A stretch of 64,000 nt of DNA. Source: Euclidia mi. Lineage: Eukaryota > Arthropoda > Insecta > Lepidoptera > Erebidae. Each line of letters starts with the position of its first letter. Position 1 is the stretch's first letter. The notes under the pieces were generated by a model. That model saw only the letters and a list, made by a program, of their open reading frames with translations. It ran no database searches and was not told the origin of the DNA. Positions 35,138-45,045 of this stretch are shown in pieces. The position numbers were made by a program, and so were the translations under genes. The stretch lies in NCBI GenBank assembly GCA_944739405.2, contig OX123182.2, forward strand, positions 17,929,326 through 17,993,325, in the 5' to 3' direction.

Positions 35138-36794
35138 TTCATTCATTCATTCGTGGTGGCGCAGCGACCCAAAGTGAGTCTTAGCCTCTGACACGAGATC
35201 TCTCCATATTTTTCTATCGTGGATGCACTCCTTCCAGTCCATTTTACGAAGTCCTGCTAGGTCTTTTAGGACTTCGTCATTCCAGCGATATCTAGGACGA
35301 CCCACTGGGCGTCGACCGCTAGCCTTTTTGCAGCACGATCCTCTTCCAGCCTCATCACGTGACCATACCAGCGAAGTCGTAACGCTTTAATCTCACCGAT
35401 AATATTTGGTTCGGCCACAAGGTCTTCTAACTCCTGGTTCTTTCGGATCCTCCAGCTCCCATCCTCTTTTCTAGTTGGTCCCAGAATTTGCCGCAACATC
35501 ATCCTTTCTGCCACTAACAGCTTGTTCTCTTCCTTTAGTGTCAGTGTACACGCCTCACAGCCGTACATCATCTATGATGTTGTTACATTCGTCTGTCCAT
35601 CTACCTACTTCTTTCACAATGGTTTTGGTTTCGTTCCACGCGAGATCAATGTCATTATCTATTGCTAACCCTTTAAATCTATTATTTAGTTTTATTTGGA
35701 ATCTATCCCGTATATTGATATCTTTCAATATTTTCGTATTGACGCGCTCATTTACTATTTTTTGGTCCCTTGGAGTAGTTTTTAATCTAGCCTTGATTTT
35801 AGTAGCCAGTAAGTAGTGGTCGCTATCACAGTCTGCCCACAGAAAACTCTCACATCTTCTATGGTAGTCTTATGCCTCGTGTCAATCATCATGTGATCAA
35901 TTTGATTAACAGTTGTACCATCCGTCCGGAGATTGCCATGTTCCTTTATGAATATCTTTATGGGGGAATTATAGTGCTAGCTACTGTCATTGATTTGGAG
36001 GCTGCGAAACTAATTGCCCGTAGGCCGGTATCGTTTGTCACGTCATGCTTACTATGTCACCCCACAGTTGGAACAAATATTTCTTCGTGACCTAATTTGG
36101 CATTTAGATCTCCGAGGACGATCTTGACGTCATAGTCAGGTAGTTGATCGTACACAACTTCGAGTTCTTCGTAGAAGCGATCTTTAGCTTCATCATCGGA
36201 GACCTCTGTTGGTGCGTAGGCGTAAATTATAGATATGTTGGCAAACTTACTCTTGATTCGTAAGGAACACAATCTGTCTGAGATTGCATCAAACCGAAGG
36301 ATATTTCCCATAACTTTTTACTAATTATGAAGCTTGTACCGTTAATATGCAGTCCGTTTTCAGTGCCACTATAGAAGAGTACTGAATCATGATCTACATT
36401 ACATTCTCCTTTGCCGGGCCATCTTACTTCCTGTAAGGCTGCGATGTGGGTCTTATATCGCTTCAGCTCTCTTGCTACTTGGTACAGTGCTCCAGGCCTA
36501 TGCAAACTTAGTACATTCCACGAGGCTAATCGGAAGTTCATTATTTCGCGCCAAGAGTCGTTATGTTTAGGATCGGATCGTGCTTTATCTGGTGTAAGTT
36601 TCGTAACGATAAGTTTTTCCGTGGGAGGGGTGTCAACCCGCCGCACAACCCCCGAAATGCTGGAGGACCACACCCTACTTTGGTCAGCGAGTCCATCGGA
36701 CTTAGCCGGGAAGTGTAGCTAGGCTGTACTACCGACTTTTCCCCCATCCGCCACCCGGGGGACGCTCCTCTACGCCGTAAGGGCCAGCGCGAGG
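35138..36794 (-). pseudogene. RTE-like LINE with both ends but an internal deletion of the reverse transcriptase
   Basis: Reading leftward from 36794 there is a 5' leader with a GC-rich start. Next comes an apurinic-type endonuclease with RLASWNVLSL, LQEVRWPG, a broken middle, and IIYAYAPT...VLGDLNAKLG; the metal-binding ...DCDSDHYLLATKIK block survives in fragments to about 35800. At about 35575 the sequence passes straight into a post-RT tail: MMYGCEACTLTL, LRLRWYGHVMRLEEDRAAKR, then in another frame MDWKECIHDRKIWRDLV. The whole catalytic RT core is missing. The element ends in an (AATG)n tail and is flanked by the 12-bp repeat ttaccaagcaaa at 35126-35137 and 36795-36806. Proteins like this endonuclease are often labelled 'craniofacial development protein 2-like' in databases. 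Confidence 0.88.
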
Positions 36795-36926
36795 TTACCA
36801 AGCAAAAGCTTTGTATAAAATGAAGTATGATTCTGTGAATTATTTATTTCAGTTGTATCACAACGAATGACTTTAAAATGGCTGGTCCGCTGGTCTTTAA
36901 GGTATTAGAGCCTTGCTGATTTCAGC

Positions 36927-37212
36927 ATGAATGGGCCGGCTCGACTGGGGAAGTACTACCCTGTCACAGAAAATCGACGTTAGGTAACAGTACCTAAACT
37001 GTTGCGTTTCGTTCGGTGAGTGAGAGTGCTGGAGGCCCTATTCCCTATTCCTTTTCCTTCATCCCACTCCTAATCCCATCCCTTTTCCCAACCCCAAGGG
37101 GTGGCAACGCACTTGTGACTCCTGTGGTGTTGCTTGTGTCCATGGGCGGCGGTAATTGCTTACCATCAGGCGATCCGTCTGCTCGTTTGCCGCCTATTAC
37201 TATAAAAAAAAG
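36927..37212 (+). repeat. Metulj-like retroposon M, full-length copy
   Basis: The head is catgaatgggccggctcgac, the middle gttgcgtttcgttcggtgag, with T/C-rich ccctattcc runs. The 3' part is ggtggcaacgcacttgtgac ... taccatcaggcgatccgtc ... cgcctattac with an A-rich end. The 3' phrase resembles the Heliconius Metulj SINE as I remember it. Its 3' part from 37100 belongs to the right arm of the inverted duplication. Confidence 0.75.
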
Positions 37213-38037
37213 AAACTGAAAAAATTGAAAATTCGCTTGGAGGCTCTATGAATTTTAAGTTCCAGTTGCATATTTTTGAAATGCATCTAAATGTAATATG
37301 TTTAGTCTTATAATTAGGAAACAGTGACAACGCATTATATCATTAGTTAAATCATGTACAATGTTGTGGCAGGTAAATTCATTTTGAACCGGCCAGTATG
37401 CTGAACAGAGAGGAGACACACAAAGTTTTCCCCTTTTAAGATCAAACACATCATTGCAACATCGGGCGGCCGTGTTGATCCCTTTTTATGAACGTAATAT
37501 TAAGAACATACAATTCTGCCTATCGTGACGAAAAAATGCCCGTAAAACGCATACTAAACAATTAGGTAAACAGGGGATATAGGCAGTGGAACCTTGCTAC
37601 GCTCTCACAGATGTAAAGTATCCATACTGCTGCGTTTCGTCCGGTGATTGAGAGTGCCGGAGGCGCCATCGCCATTTTCTTCGCCCTTATCCCTCTCCTC
37701 TTCCAATACCTATTGATGCCAGCAACACACTTATGAGTCCTCTGGTGCTGCGGTTATCCTTGGGAGGAGGTAAACGCGTAATCATGCGATCAATCAGCTC
37801 GTTTGCCTCGTATGTCTTAAAAACCAATATAGCTTGTGACGGAAATCTGAACTGCAAACAAATAAAAGGAAAGATAATGTTATCCAAGTCTCTTTTGCAG
37901 TCTGGAAGTCAACCAATTAGGGGCAGTATATTTTATATATATTTTAATATTTAATTTAAAAAAAGGTATTTCTTGCAATGAGCGTCTTTAAACATACTTC
38001 ACCTACTGTTTCTTTAAACTACGAGCTGATTTCAATG
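37100..38037 (-). repeat. Right arm of the 937-bp inverted duplication
   Basis: Inverse of 28741-29677. This arm contains the 3' end of the M copy at 36927-37212 and a second M-related unit at about 37618-37835 (gctgcgtttcgtccggtg ... aggaggtaaacgcgtaatc). Here the first M repeat continues past the arm boundary to its own head, whereas in the left arm it is cut at that point. This suggests the right arm is the source and the left arm the copy. Confidence 0.92.
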
Positions 38038-38867
38038 TTTAATTTATTTCAGTGCGTGGCAGGTCACCTGCGCTAATCGATGGTGCCTGTTTGTCCTGCT
38101 TAATGGTGTGAGTCTCAATTTTATTCGCGCCAGTTGCTAATGCGATACGTGTGTTCTCTAAGTGGCTACACCACTCTGTGTAACTTGTGCGTCAGTGAAC
38201 TTCTATGACTTTATAGGATCCTGGTACTTCGCTTCTCGCTCTATTTTCCCATTTTCGTTGTAAGCAGATTTAACGTTGCACATCACAGACAATATTTTTT
38301 TAAGGTGCCTCATAGATCTTTTGAAATATTGCATATTCTGAGTGGTAGAAATTAATGCAGGTATGTACTCATGTTACATTATGACACCTAATAGACACAC
38401 CAGCTCAATTATATGAAAAAAATCAATGTAGTTACTAAGTTATTTAAATGTATGGAACAAGGCGATGAAAAGAGTGGCCCTGAGTTTCTAGCCTGATTCT
38501 TCTCATGAGCCTCTACTTTCTGAACAGTATGTTTAGATACTTTATGTAAATATGTATTAAAAGTTACTTTTTTATTTTATTATCTATGATTTTCTAACGT
38601 GTCCAAAAAAAATAAACCTTTTTATGGAAATAAACTTAATTGAAATTGAGTTTGACATTTAACTTTTTATGTCGCGGTTTGAAAACATAAGCAGTGGTTC
38701 TGCCTCAACCATTCAAAGTTGAGGTTACCTCAAAATTGAATTGGAAGATGGCAACGACATTATTAGAAACCAGCACGGCGTTCTCAGTCTCCCGTCATCA
38801 CTCGATCTCTTCATCCTCCAACTTGCTTTTTCTTCGTAACCAGTATGTTAGGTGAAGTTTAGCCTGT
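38038..38867. other. Unassigned stretch
   Basis: No recognised feature. Confidence 0.3.
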
Positions 38868-38995
38868 TTTCAAAAAGACAACTGCCCTACTAGGAGTAAA
38901 TATTGTGTCGCGTGGGATTTAGGAAGAGAAAGAACACCCACACTCGAAACAACAATTTATGGATCCTACATAGTGTCGTCTCGTGCGAGGGTGGA
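38868..38995 (-). repeat. SINE family 4, fragment
   Basis: The reverse complement reads cacgagacgacact, then cataaattgttgtttcgag, gtgggtgttc, cccacgcgacac and gcagttgtctttttg, matching 30945-31090. Confidence 0.7.
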
Positions 38996-40032
38996 GTAAT
39001 TTTGGAAGTGGTTTATTTTAATTCCTTTTGAATTACAAAGATAAATTGACTTTTTCCATGCCTGTTCAGTTAAAGAGACAGAAGATACGGTATTCGGTTA
39101 CAATTCATATAATTATGGCACAAGCCAGCTGTTACAGTATGGTGAATATGCTAGAGTATCAGTGATTTCTAGCGTTATTGACGCTTTATTTTTATTTCGC
39201 TATAAAAAGCCCCAGTTGCGAGACTTATTTCCACAGTTCTTTAATTCAACCAAGACTAAAGAAGTTAGATCTGGAGTCAAGTGGACGGAGTATGTGGGAC
39301 TCCCGAAAGTCAGCCACCGTGGTGTCCCAGACCTCCTTTTACCATCGACAATTTTTTCCCATCTGAGAAGCACATGTGCGCCGTTTCCAGAACCTCCATG
39401 AAGGTCTAAGGTTTAAGTCCTGGGTCAAGGATGACTAAGTCTAATTTGCCTCAATGAATGGTGTTGGGTTCTTTAGACGAAAGTATAATTTTATTATTTT
39501 CAAATCACAATCGGAGCCAATGTGCCGCATACGCGCATTTCGTTTTGTAAAATTGCCATAGAAGCGAGTATTTTCTACATATTTATCTTGAATTGAATTA
39601 AAAAAAAATATTTTAGCTTTACGGTGGCGAAAACGTTGGTAACACCAGGGAACTGGCGATTAGTGCGCCATCTGTCTCAGTCAGAGCTGGCACTTTGGAG
39701 AAGCCTCTACAGCCTTAACTCTTGTAACCATTAGGTAACAACTTACTCGGTAGATATGTCACGGAGTATAAAATTGGTAAGGCAGAAGATAGCTTTAGTT
39801 ACCGCATTGACAGTAATAGATAATAATTATCACGGACCGAAGATTGACATATCGATAGTTATGTACTTGGTATCAATACTACCAGTCGTTTTAAACCAAT
39901 TAAAGAAGTTGAAAAAATATTACATTCGCGATAGCGTCGTGGAGAGATTAACAGACTGCTACGTAAACAATCTCGGTAGCACAGAGTTTTCGAAGATATG
40001 AGCGTATTAGCCTATATTTGCATATTATAAAA
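38996..40032. other. Unassigned stretch
   Basis: Two short frames (39162-39401 and 39756-40001) are open but carry no recognisable domain. The second is an 81-residue K/I/V-rich frame in AT-rich DNA. Confidence 0.3.
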
Positions 40033-40201
40033 GACTGCCTCCGTGGTCCAGTGGATAGCGTATGCGACTGCTGATCGAAGGTCCCGGGTTTGATTCCCGC
40101 ACTTGGCCAGCATGGTGGACTATGGACTTACCCTTCTCATAGTGAGAAGAGGCCCGTGCTCAGAAATGGTACAGTTTTTAAACAGGGCTGATGATGATGA
40201 A
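40033..40201 (+). repeat. Chimeric SINE: family 1 head joined to family 2 tail
   Basis: 40033-40098 is a family 1 head (gactgcctccgtggtccag, B box GGGTTTGATTCCC). From about 40096 it continues cgcacttggccagcatggtgg ... cttctcatagtgagaagagg ... gggctgatgatgatga, which is the family 2 tail seen inverted at 41629-41760. The switch is at a shared cccgc. Confidence 0.85.
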
Positions 40202-40641
40202 GACACTAAGATAATACAGCTGGCTACTTCAGAGCAGTCTCGGCTTATCCACGAAAGCAGGATCATTAGTAACAATGTCTGTACTGGTACTTTATGATAT
40301 TCTATGGTACTGTCACATAGCCAAAGAACCAATCTCTCCTATCTCACAACTCTAATCTCTCTAATCTAATCTAATTAATGATCAAATACCCCGAACATAC
40401 TATGATGTTCTACGCAAGCGAATATCCAATTTCAGTTAAGTAGATCTAATTATAAGCCTAGATCAACGAAACCGTGTAATATCAAACGGCTCTCAAATTA
40501 GTCCATTTCATGCGAAATGACAATTTAACTAAATAATTTTTAACGTAGTCTGCCTTAAATGTCTCTTTGATCAACTTTGAGTAATCTATTCTAAAATTAT
40601 CAGGGAGAAATTAGTGCCGCCAGTAAACTTTTAACAGTTAA

Positions 40642-40816
40642 AATCCCCTATCCCTTCTCCCTGATCCCACTCCTTATCCTATCCCTTTTCCCAACCCCAA
40701 GGGGCGGCAACGCACTTGTGACCCCTGTGGTGTTGCTTGTGTCCATGGGCGGCGGTAATTGCTTACCATCAGGCAATCCGTCTGCTCGTTTGCCGCCTAT
40801 TACCATAAAAAAAAAA
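40642..40816 (+). repeat. Metulj-like retroposon M, 5'-truncated copy
   Basis: It runs from cccctatcccttctccc through aggggcggcaacgcacttg and accatcaggcaatccgtctg to cgcctattacc and an A10 run. Nearly identical to the 3' half of 36927-37212. Confidence 0.85.
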
Positions 40817-40877
40817 GTTAAGCTGTAAAAAATGATTTTGATAGAATTTTAATGTTCAGTAAATACGAGTTCTAAGC

Positions 40878-41545
40878 AAGTCCCTCATGACATGACCATC
40901 TTTGACAGTCTCGATGGGAGGCAGTACCCTTGAATACACTGACACGGGTTTTAGCCATGGCAAATTGCGAACCTTTGGGTTGCGAGGTTCTGACGGCAGT
41001 CATTATCATCCTAGCGCTGTCCCGGTTGCGTTCCAAAACCTACGCCTTGGAGCCCATGGTACGCTTTATGGCTGTATCTTCTCCACTTCGCACGGTCTTA
41101 AGCATCCCTGGTGGTTAGTCGATCGGCACGCATATCATCCCTTACCACGTCAAGCCAGCATTTCTTTGGCCTTCCCCGTTTACCGGGGCCCGGCGGAGGT
41201 AGCATGGCAAGACATTTGTTACCCACATAAGATGCCAGTTGACGTAAGCCGGGGCCATACCAGCGTAGCCAACACTCTTGCAGTTTGTCAGCAATGTCAC
41301 GGACATGAAGGCTATCCCGGATGCGGGATAGATATATATTCTTAAACATGCAACGCGAGTGTTTAAAAGTTTCCGGATGCGGGAGTTCCTAATGCGGTCC
41401 TTCCGCGGTTCTGACGGCAGTCATTCTGTGAACAGATTAATGTTCTGTCAAATCTGGTTGGACATATGTACTATTAAGTGGATCTCGGGCTTCAAAGTGA
41501 CAATCTTAGATACAACCAGGATATCGCTAGGAAGTCCAACATACT
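40878..41545 (+). repeat. SINE family 3 copy split by a LINE insertion
   Basis: 40878-41004 holds catgaccatctttgacagtc, gttttagccatgg and tttgggttgcg. 41407-41545 resumes with ctgtgaacagattaatg, gtcaaatctggttggac and accaggatatcgctagg. The two halves are separated by 41005-41406 and share the 19-bp repeat ggttctgacggcagtcatt at 40986-41004 and 41407-41425. Confidence 0.8.
41005..41406 (-). pseudogene. 5'-truncated LINE fragment (post-RT C-terminus), 19-bp TSD
   Basis: Read leftward: IRDSLHVRDIADKL, then WLRWYGPGLRQ, NKCLAMLPPPGPGKRGRPKKCWLD and VVRDDMRADRL. A stop and frame change follow before DRAKWRR. This is the C-terminal tail after the reverse transcriptase of an insect non-LTR family; the 'GKRGRPKKRWLDVVRDDM' type of string is typical. 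The 3' terminus is gacagcgctaggatgat. Only 402 bp inserted, so no enzyme domain remains. Flanking duplications at 40986-41004 and 41407-41425 show target-primed insertion into the SINE. Confidence 0.9.
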
Positions 41546-41589
41546 GCTACACAATGATGACTCATTTCGTGGAAGTATGTTGGACTTCC
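41530..41589. repeat. Perfect 16-bp-arm inverted repeat
   Basis: 41530-41545 (ggaagtccaacatact) and 41574-41589 are exact reverse complements around a 28-nt spacer. It lies at the 3' end of the split SINE family 3 copy and is followed by accaggctatcgctg, an echo of accaggatatcgctag on the left. Confidence 0.85.
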
Positions 41590-41628
41590 CACCAGGCTAT
41601 CGCTGCTCATAAATCTAAACCATATCAT

Positions 41629-41921
41629 CATCATCGTCCATGTCTATAATCTGTCCCACGGCTGGGCACGGCCATCTTCTCACTATGAGAAGGGTGAGGC
41701 TATAGTCCACCTAGTCCTGCTGGCTAAGTGCGGGTTGCCAGACTTCACATATAGTTCGAGAACTTTATGGAGAACTTACAGACATGCAGATTTCCTCACA
41801 ATGTTTTTCTTCACCGTTAAGCAAGCCACATAACTTCAAAAAGTCATTGAAACATGGATTTGAACTCAAGACCCTCTGCGTAGCAGTCTGTCGGTCCGCT
41901 TCACCAGGCTATCGCTGTCTT
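41629..41921 (-). repeat. SINE family 2, full-length copy
   Basis: Read leftward from 41921: head acagcgatagcctggtgaag with A box TAGCCTGGTGA and B box like GAGTTCAAATCC. The body contains tgaggaaatctgcatgtctg and agttctccataaag, then caacccgcacttagccagc, cttctcatagtgagaagatgg and a gatgatgatg tail. Confidence 0.8.
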
Positions 41922-42276
41922 ATTTTTGGGTGCCGGTATATGTCAGGTATCCAATGCTTCCACCTCAACGCGAGCGTCATAAGTAACTGGGAGCAGTTTA
42001 TACGGTAACATGTACCACACACCTTAGGAACTAAGTTCCATCAAGTGTGATTTAAGCGAATTTTGATTATATGTCTTCATACTGTGGTGTTTTATTTACA
42101 CCTTTCGTTGTGACACTTTATGGAAGGAAAATAGACCGTGTGAATATAAGTCGTAGTCGTACTTAGTTGGCAATTTATGCCTGTGACGTTATACTCAATG
42201 CACAAGACGGAATAGAGTTAGAAGGTACTTTATGGTTGTGAAGTCGTGTAAAAAAATCGGGTATTTTGTAAAACCT

Positions 42277-42367
42277 AGTTAAACAAGTAAGCAGACCCCG
42301 GGTTCCAAAGCCAGAAGTCATATGGATTCAAACGGGGGTTAAGGCTAGGACGATGATGATGATGATG
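42277..42367 (+). repeat. SINE family 3, 3' end fragment
   Basis: cctagttaaacaagtaagcagacc, ccgggttccaaagcc, and the tail aaggctaggacgatgatgatgatgatg. Confidence 0.65.
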
Positions 42368-42446
42368 CTTATGGTTGTGAAGTGACACTGTTTGATAGAG
42401 GTAGGTTATCTATTTTGGTGATTTTAGTTCTTTGTTACTATCGGGT

Positions 42447-42708
42447 ACTTATTTAATCGGACGAAGATGAAGTGGTTGTGGGCAGGGACCATAGCCAAAA
42501 GAACCGATGGCTGTTGGAACAGGATGGTTCTGGAGGGGCGGCCATGCACCGGATGTAGTAGGCGAGTTAGGCCTACGGCATACCGAAGAGCTCGTTAGAA
42601 TTGCTGGCAGCGATGGATACGGGTAGCGCAAGATCGGTCCATGTGAAGAGCTTTGGGCTATGTACTGCAGAGGACGTCTTTTAACTGATAAGATGATGAT
42701 GTATCGGA
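42447..42708 (+). pseudogene. LINE 3' end fragment with decayed C-terminal tail
   Basis: One frame reads KWLWAGTIAKRTDGCWNRMVLEGRPCTGC, then after an in-frame TAG NCWQRWIRVAQDRSM, then after TGA RALGYVLQRTSFN and a terminal stop. It is followed by a gatgatgatg tail. The order matches the post-RT tail of the non-LTR family also seen at 3225-3400. Two nonsense codons but no obvious frameshift. Confidence 0.75.
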
Positions 42709-42861
42709 CGAACCAATGTCACACCAGGTAATGAGGCCCGGATCTGTCTTAGTGTATGAAGGATGGTGAAAGAAGAGGGTGCTGATTAGGCAGAGGGAAA
42801 CATCCATGTATTTACTTTGATTGATAACGCATATATTGAAGTCCTGTGTATCAGCAAGACG

Positions 42862-42930
42862 AGGCGTGGCGTAGACTGGTTGGCCGAGAATATAAATTAA
42901 TGCTGCTTAATTTATGTCCAGGCCACGCCT
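42862..42930 (+). ncRNA. Candidate structured RNA: 69-nt compound hairpin
   Basis: The outer stem aggcgtggc/gccacgcct (42862-42870 with 42922-42930) and inner stem ataaattaa/ttaatttat (42892-42900 with 42907-42915) are both perfect 9-bp pairs, with a further CTGG/CCAG (42876-42879 with 42918-42921). An A-box-like TGGCGTAGACTGG lies at 42867-42879 and a T5 run follows at 42932. There is no B box. The string ATATAAATTAATGCT differs at one base from ATATAAACTAATGCT in the tRNA-like gene at 850-934. Function unknown; transcription unproven. Confidence 0.45.
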
Positions 42931-43004
42931 GTTTTTGGTATAAAAGATACTACGCGACTGAATTATTTCTTTGTATATTTTAAGTTTATTACTGGGCAAA
43001 TAGA

Positions 43005-43246
43005 AGCAGTGAATAGCGTTTGCGTTTGATCTGATCTGATCGGGTGGTACCAGGTTCGATACCCGGGTTGGAAAAATGTTACTGCGTTATTTTGAGTTCT
43101 CAGTAGCAGCACGGAGTCAGGCAAAGTGTCCGGTAACGGCAATAGGCTCGCCCCCTATTAGTTGGGACCTAAAAATTCGTCAAGTGAAATGTGGCTGTTA
43201 TATTATACCTCTGCTCTATCCCTTCGGGGAAACATATGTGAGGCTA
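43005..43246 (+). repeat. SINE family 1, older copy
   Basis: The eroded head has a B-box-like GGTTCGATACCC; the body is agtagcagcacggagtc, ggtaacggcaataggctcgcc; the tail is tatcccttcggggaaacata. Many substitutions relative to 9690-9963. Confidence 0.75.
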
Positions 43247-43341
43247 TAAAAAACAAAAAGTTTATTACTAAGCAAATATAATATGTATTACTTTGTAAAC
43301 TGGATACACAAGTGTTATACTAGCCAGGCGACGTAACATTA

Positions 43342-43402
43342 TACGATATATTTATTATTTATTATTACGATATATTTATTATTTATTATTACGATATATT
43401 TA
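43342..43402. repeat. 24-bp tandem repeat, 2.5 copies
   Basis: Units at 43342-43365 and 43366-43389 are identical (tacgatatatttattatt...), followed by a 13-bp partial unit. Confidence 0.9.
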
Positions 43403-44924
43403 CATATTTCAGTGTAAAAAGGTAAGAAACGTTCCAACCCCCGTACATTCCACCCAAGCGTCGAAGGTTTCAAGCACTTTCGTACCTCTGACATAACTAA
43501 CGTCACGAAAGATAATTTATTTTCAAGTTGTAGGTAGGCTCACTGTCTCCCTTGCCACTTTGTCGTCAAAGATACAAAAACTAGTCCTTAAATTCCATAA
43601 AACATGAGTTAGTGCCCACAAACGAGAGAATCATAGTACATAATGAAACAATAAGTTCTTACATAGAAACAAGGACACCAAATGCAATAATGTTGGAGCT
43701 TATATGCCCTAGAGGTTTACTGACGATATTCAGTTAAAGTAAGATTACGTTAGTAAGTTTAGGGTTGACTGACTTCAGATGCCACGATTTTGATTTCTAG
43801 ATGGATGGGGGGATAAAGATTGTTTAGTATTTTTGTTACGAAACTATCAGGTTTTTCGGCAAGTGATTAAAAGAGATTTCAGATTTACATAGTCAGTATC
43901 TTAAAAATATAGTGGCAGAAGATATTGGTAAGAAGAGGCTAAGATTATTAACTATCAACAAAGTATTGTGCGCAGGGAGGGGTGTGATATTTGCCAAAGT
44001 TAAGAGAAAGTGTGATTGCCGCTAAAATGCAGAGATTGATGTTTCGACTTCTACCTTTACGTACGGACCATTAGTAAGTGGGATCATGGTGCTTTTTTAT
44101 AAGTAAAGTAGATCTGTAGTTTTACGTAAGTTACGTGGGGTGTTCTTTTTTTCTTTAATGGTAAACGAAACGAACTTCGATCTCCGCCTTGGGTTGTCAC
44201 TATAAATGTGCAACCTGCCCGTTTCATATCTCTGGCAACAGTTGTACAACATGTGTTGACAAACTAATTTGAGCAGAGCGTTGACAAACTTAAAATTATA
44301 CGATAAAAACAAATTATTAGAATAAGTCGTCTGAATATCTTAAAAGACATTTATTATTGTGGTGCATACGCACATTTTTCTTGGAAATCGATCCATAACC
44401 ACATTTGGTGCACCGCCAATAATAAGGTGGTCGCTGTCACGTGCTGGCATCTAAATCTTACCTCACCTTTGGCTAAGTTTTTGTCTTAAAACAAGTAACA
44501 AGGCTGCAGCATTGATAAATAAACCGTGAACATCTTGGGCTCAGGTGGCACCACCTAGACTACTAAGTAAGTACGAGTCATTTAAATATTTTAGCTGGCG
44601 CTCTAAAGAGGGTAACTGGATAGCTCGTTATAAACTCATGTTCGCCTGGTAGCGTGTCGTAACTACACTTGATTACCCGGCTGAGATCGTGGGTCTTGGC
44701 TGTTACTTTCGTATTTATGTAGTGTAAGTCTTCATAAGTAGGTTATAAATGTTAGTTGTTTATAATAGCGCTTTTTCCTAAACAGGGTTCCGTGGAACCG
44801 TAGGGACTCATGGCAAAGAGTGCCAAGGACAGTCATTTGTAACAAATACGGGTTATATATTTTTGTAACTTGCTTTACTGAACGATTTGAAGTTTTTCCT
44901 CTGTGCGAGATTACTCCTTTGTAC
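43403..44924. other. Unassigned stretch
   Basis: No gene recognised. The frame at 44097-44312 and both frames at 44732-45122 overlap repeat-like sequence (cagggttccgtggaacc at about 44783) and lack motifs. Confidence 0.3.
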
Positions 44925-45045
44925 ACATTCTTTGACAGCGGCTGGACACGAAAATCCCGAAAATCGGGCTCAGTGGCGTGCCATTGGAGAGGCCTATATC
45001 CAGCAGTGGACTCTTGCAGGCTGATGATGTTGATGATGACACATT
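44925..45045 (+). repeat. LINE 3' end fragment (gat-tailed family)
   Basis: gacagcggctggacacg, tcagtggcgtgccattggag, tatatccagcagtggac and ggctgatgatgttgatgatg. This is the classic end of a lepidopteran non-LTR family. No coding capacity. Confidence 0.65.

Noticed and set aside
36411..36722. A 103-codon plus-strand frame
   Set aside because: Antisense to the endonuclease of the deleted LINE.
40902..41345. A 147-codon plus-strand frame
   Set aside because: It runs antisense to the LINE fragment at 41005-41406 and across the SINE junction, so it is a shadow.
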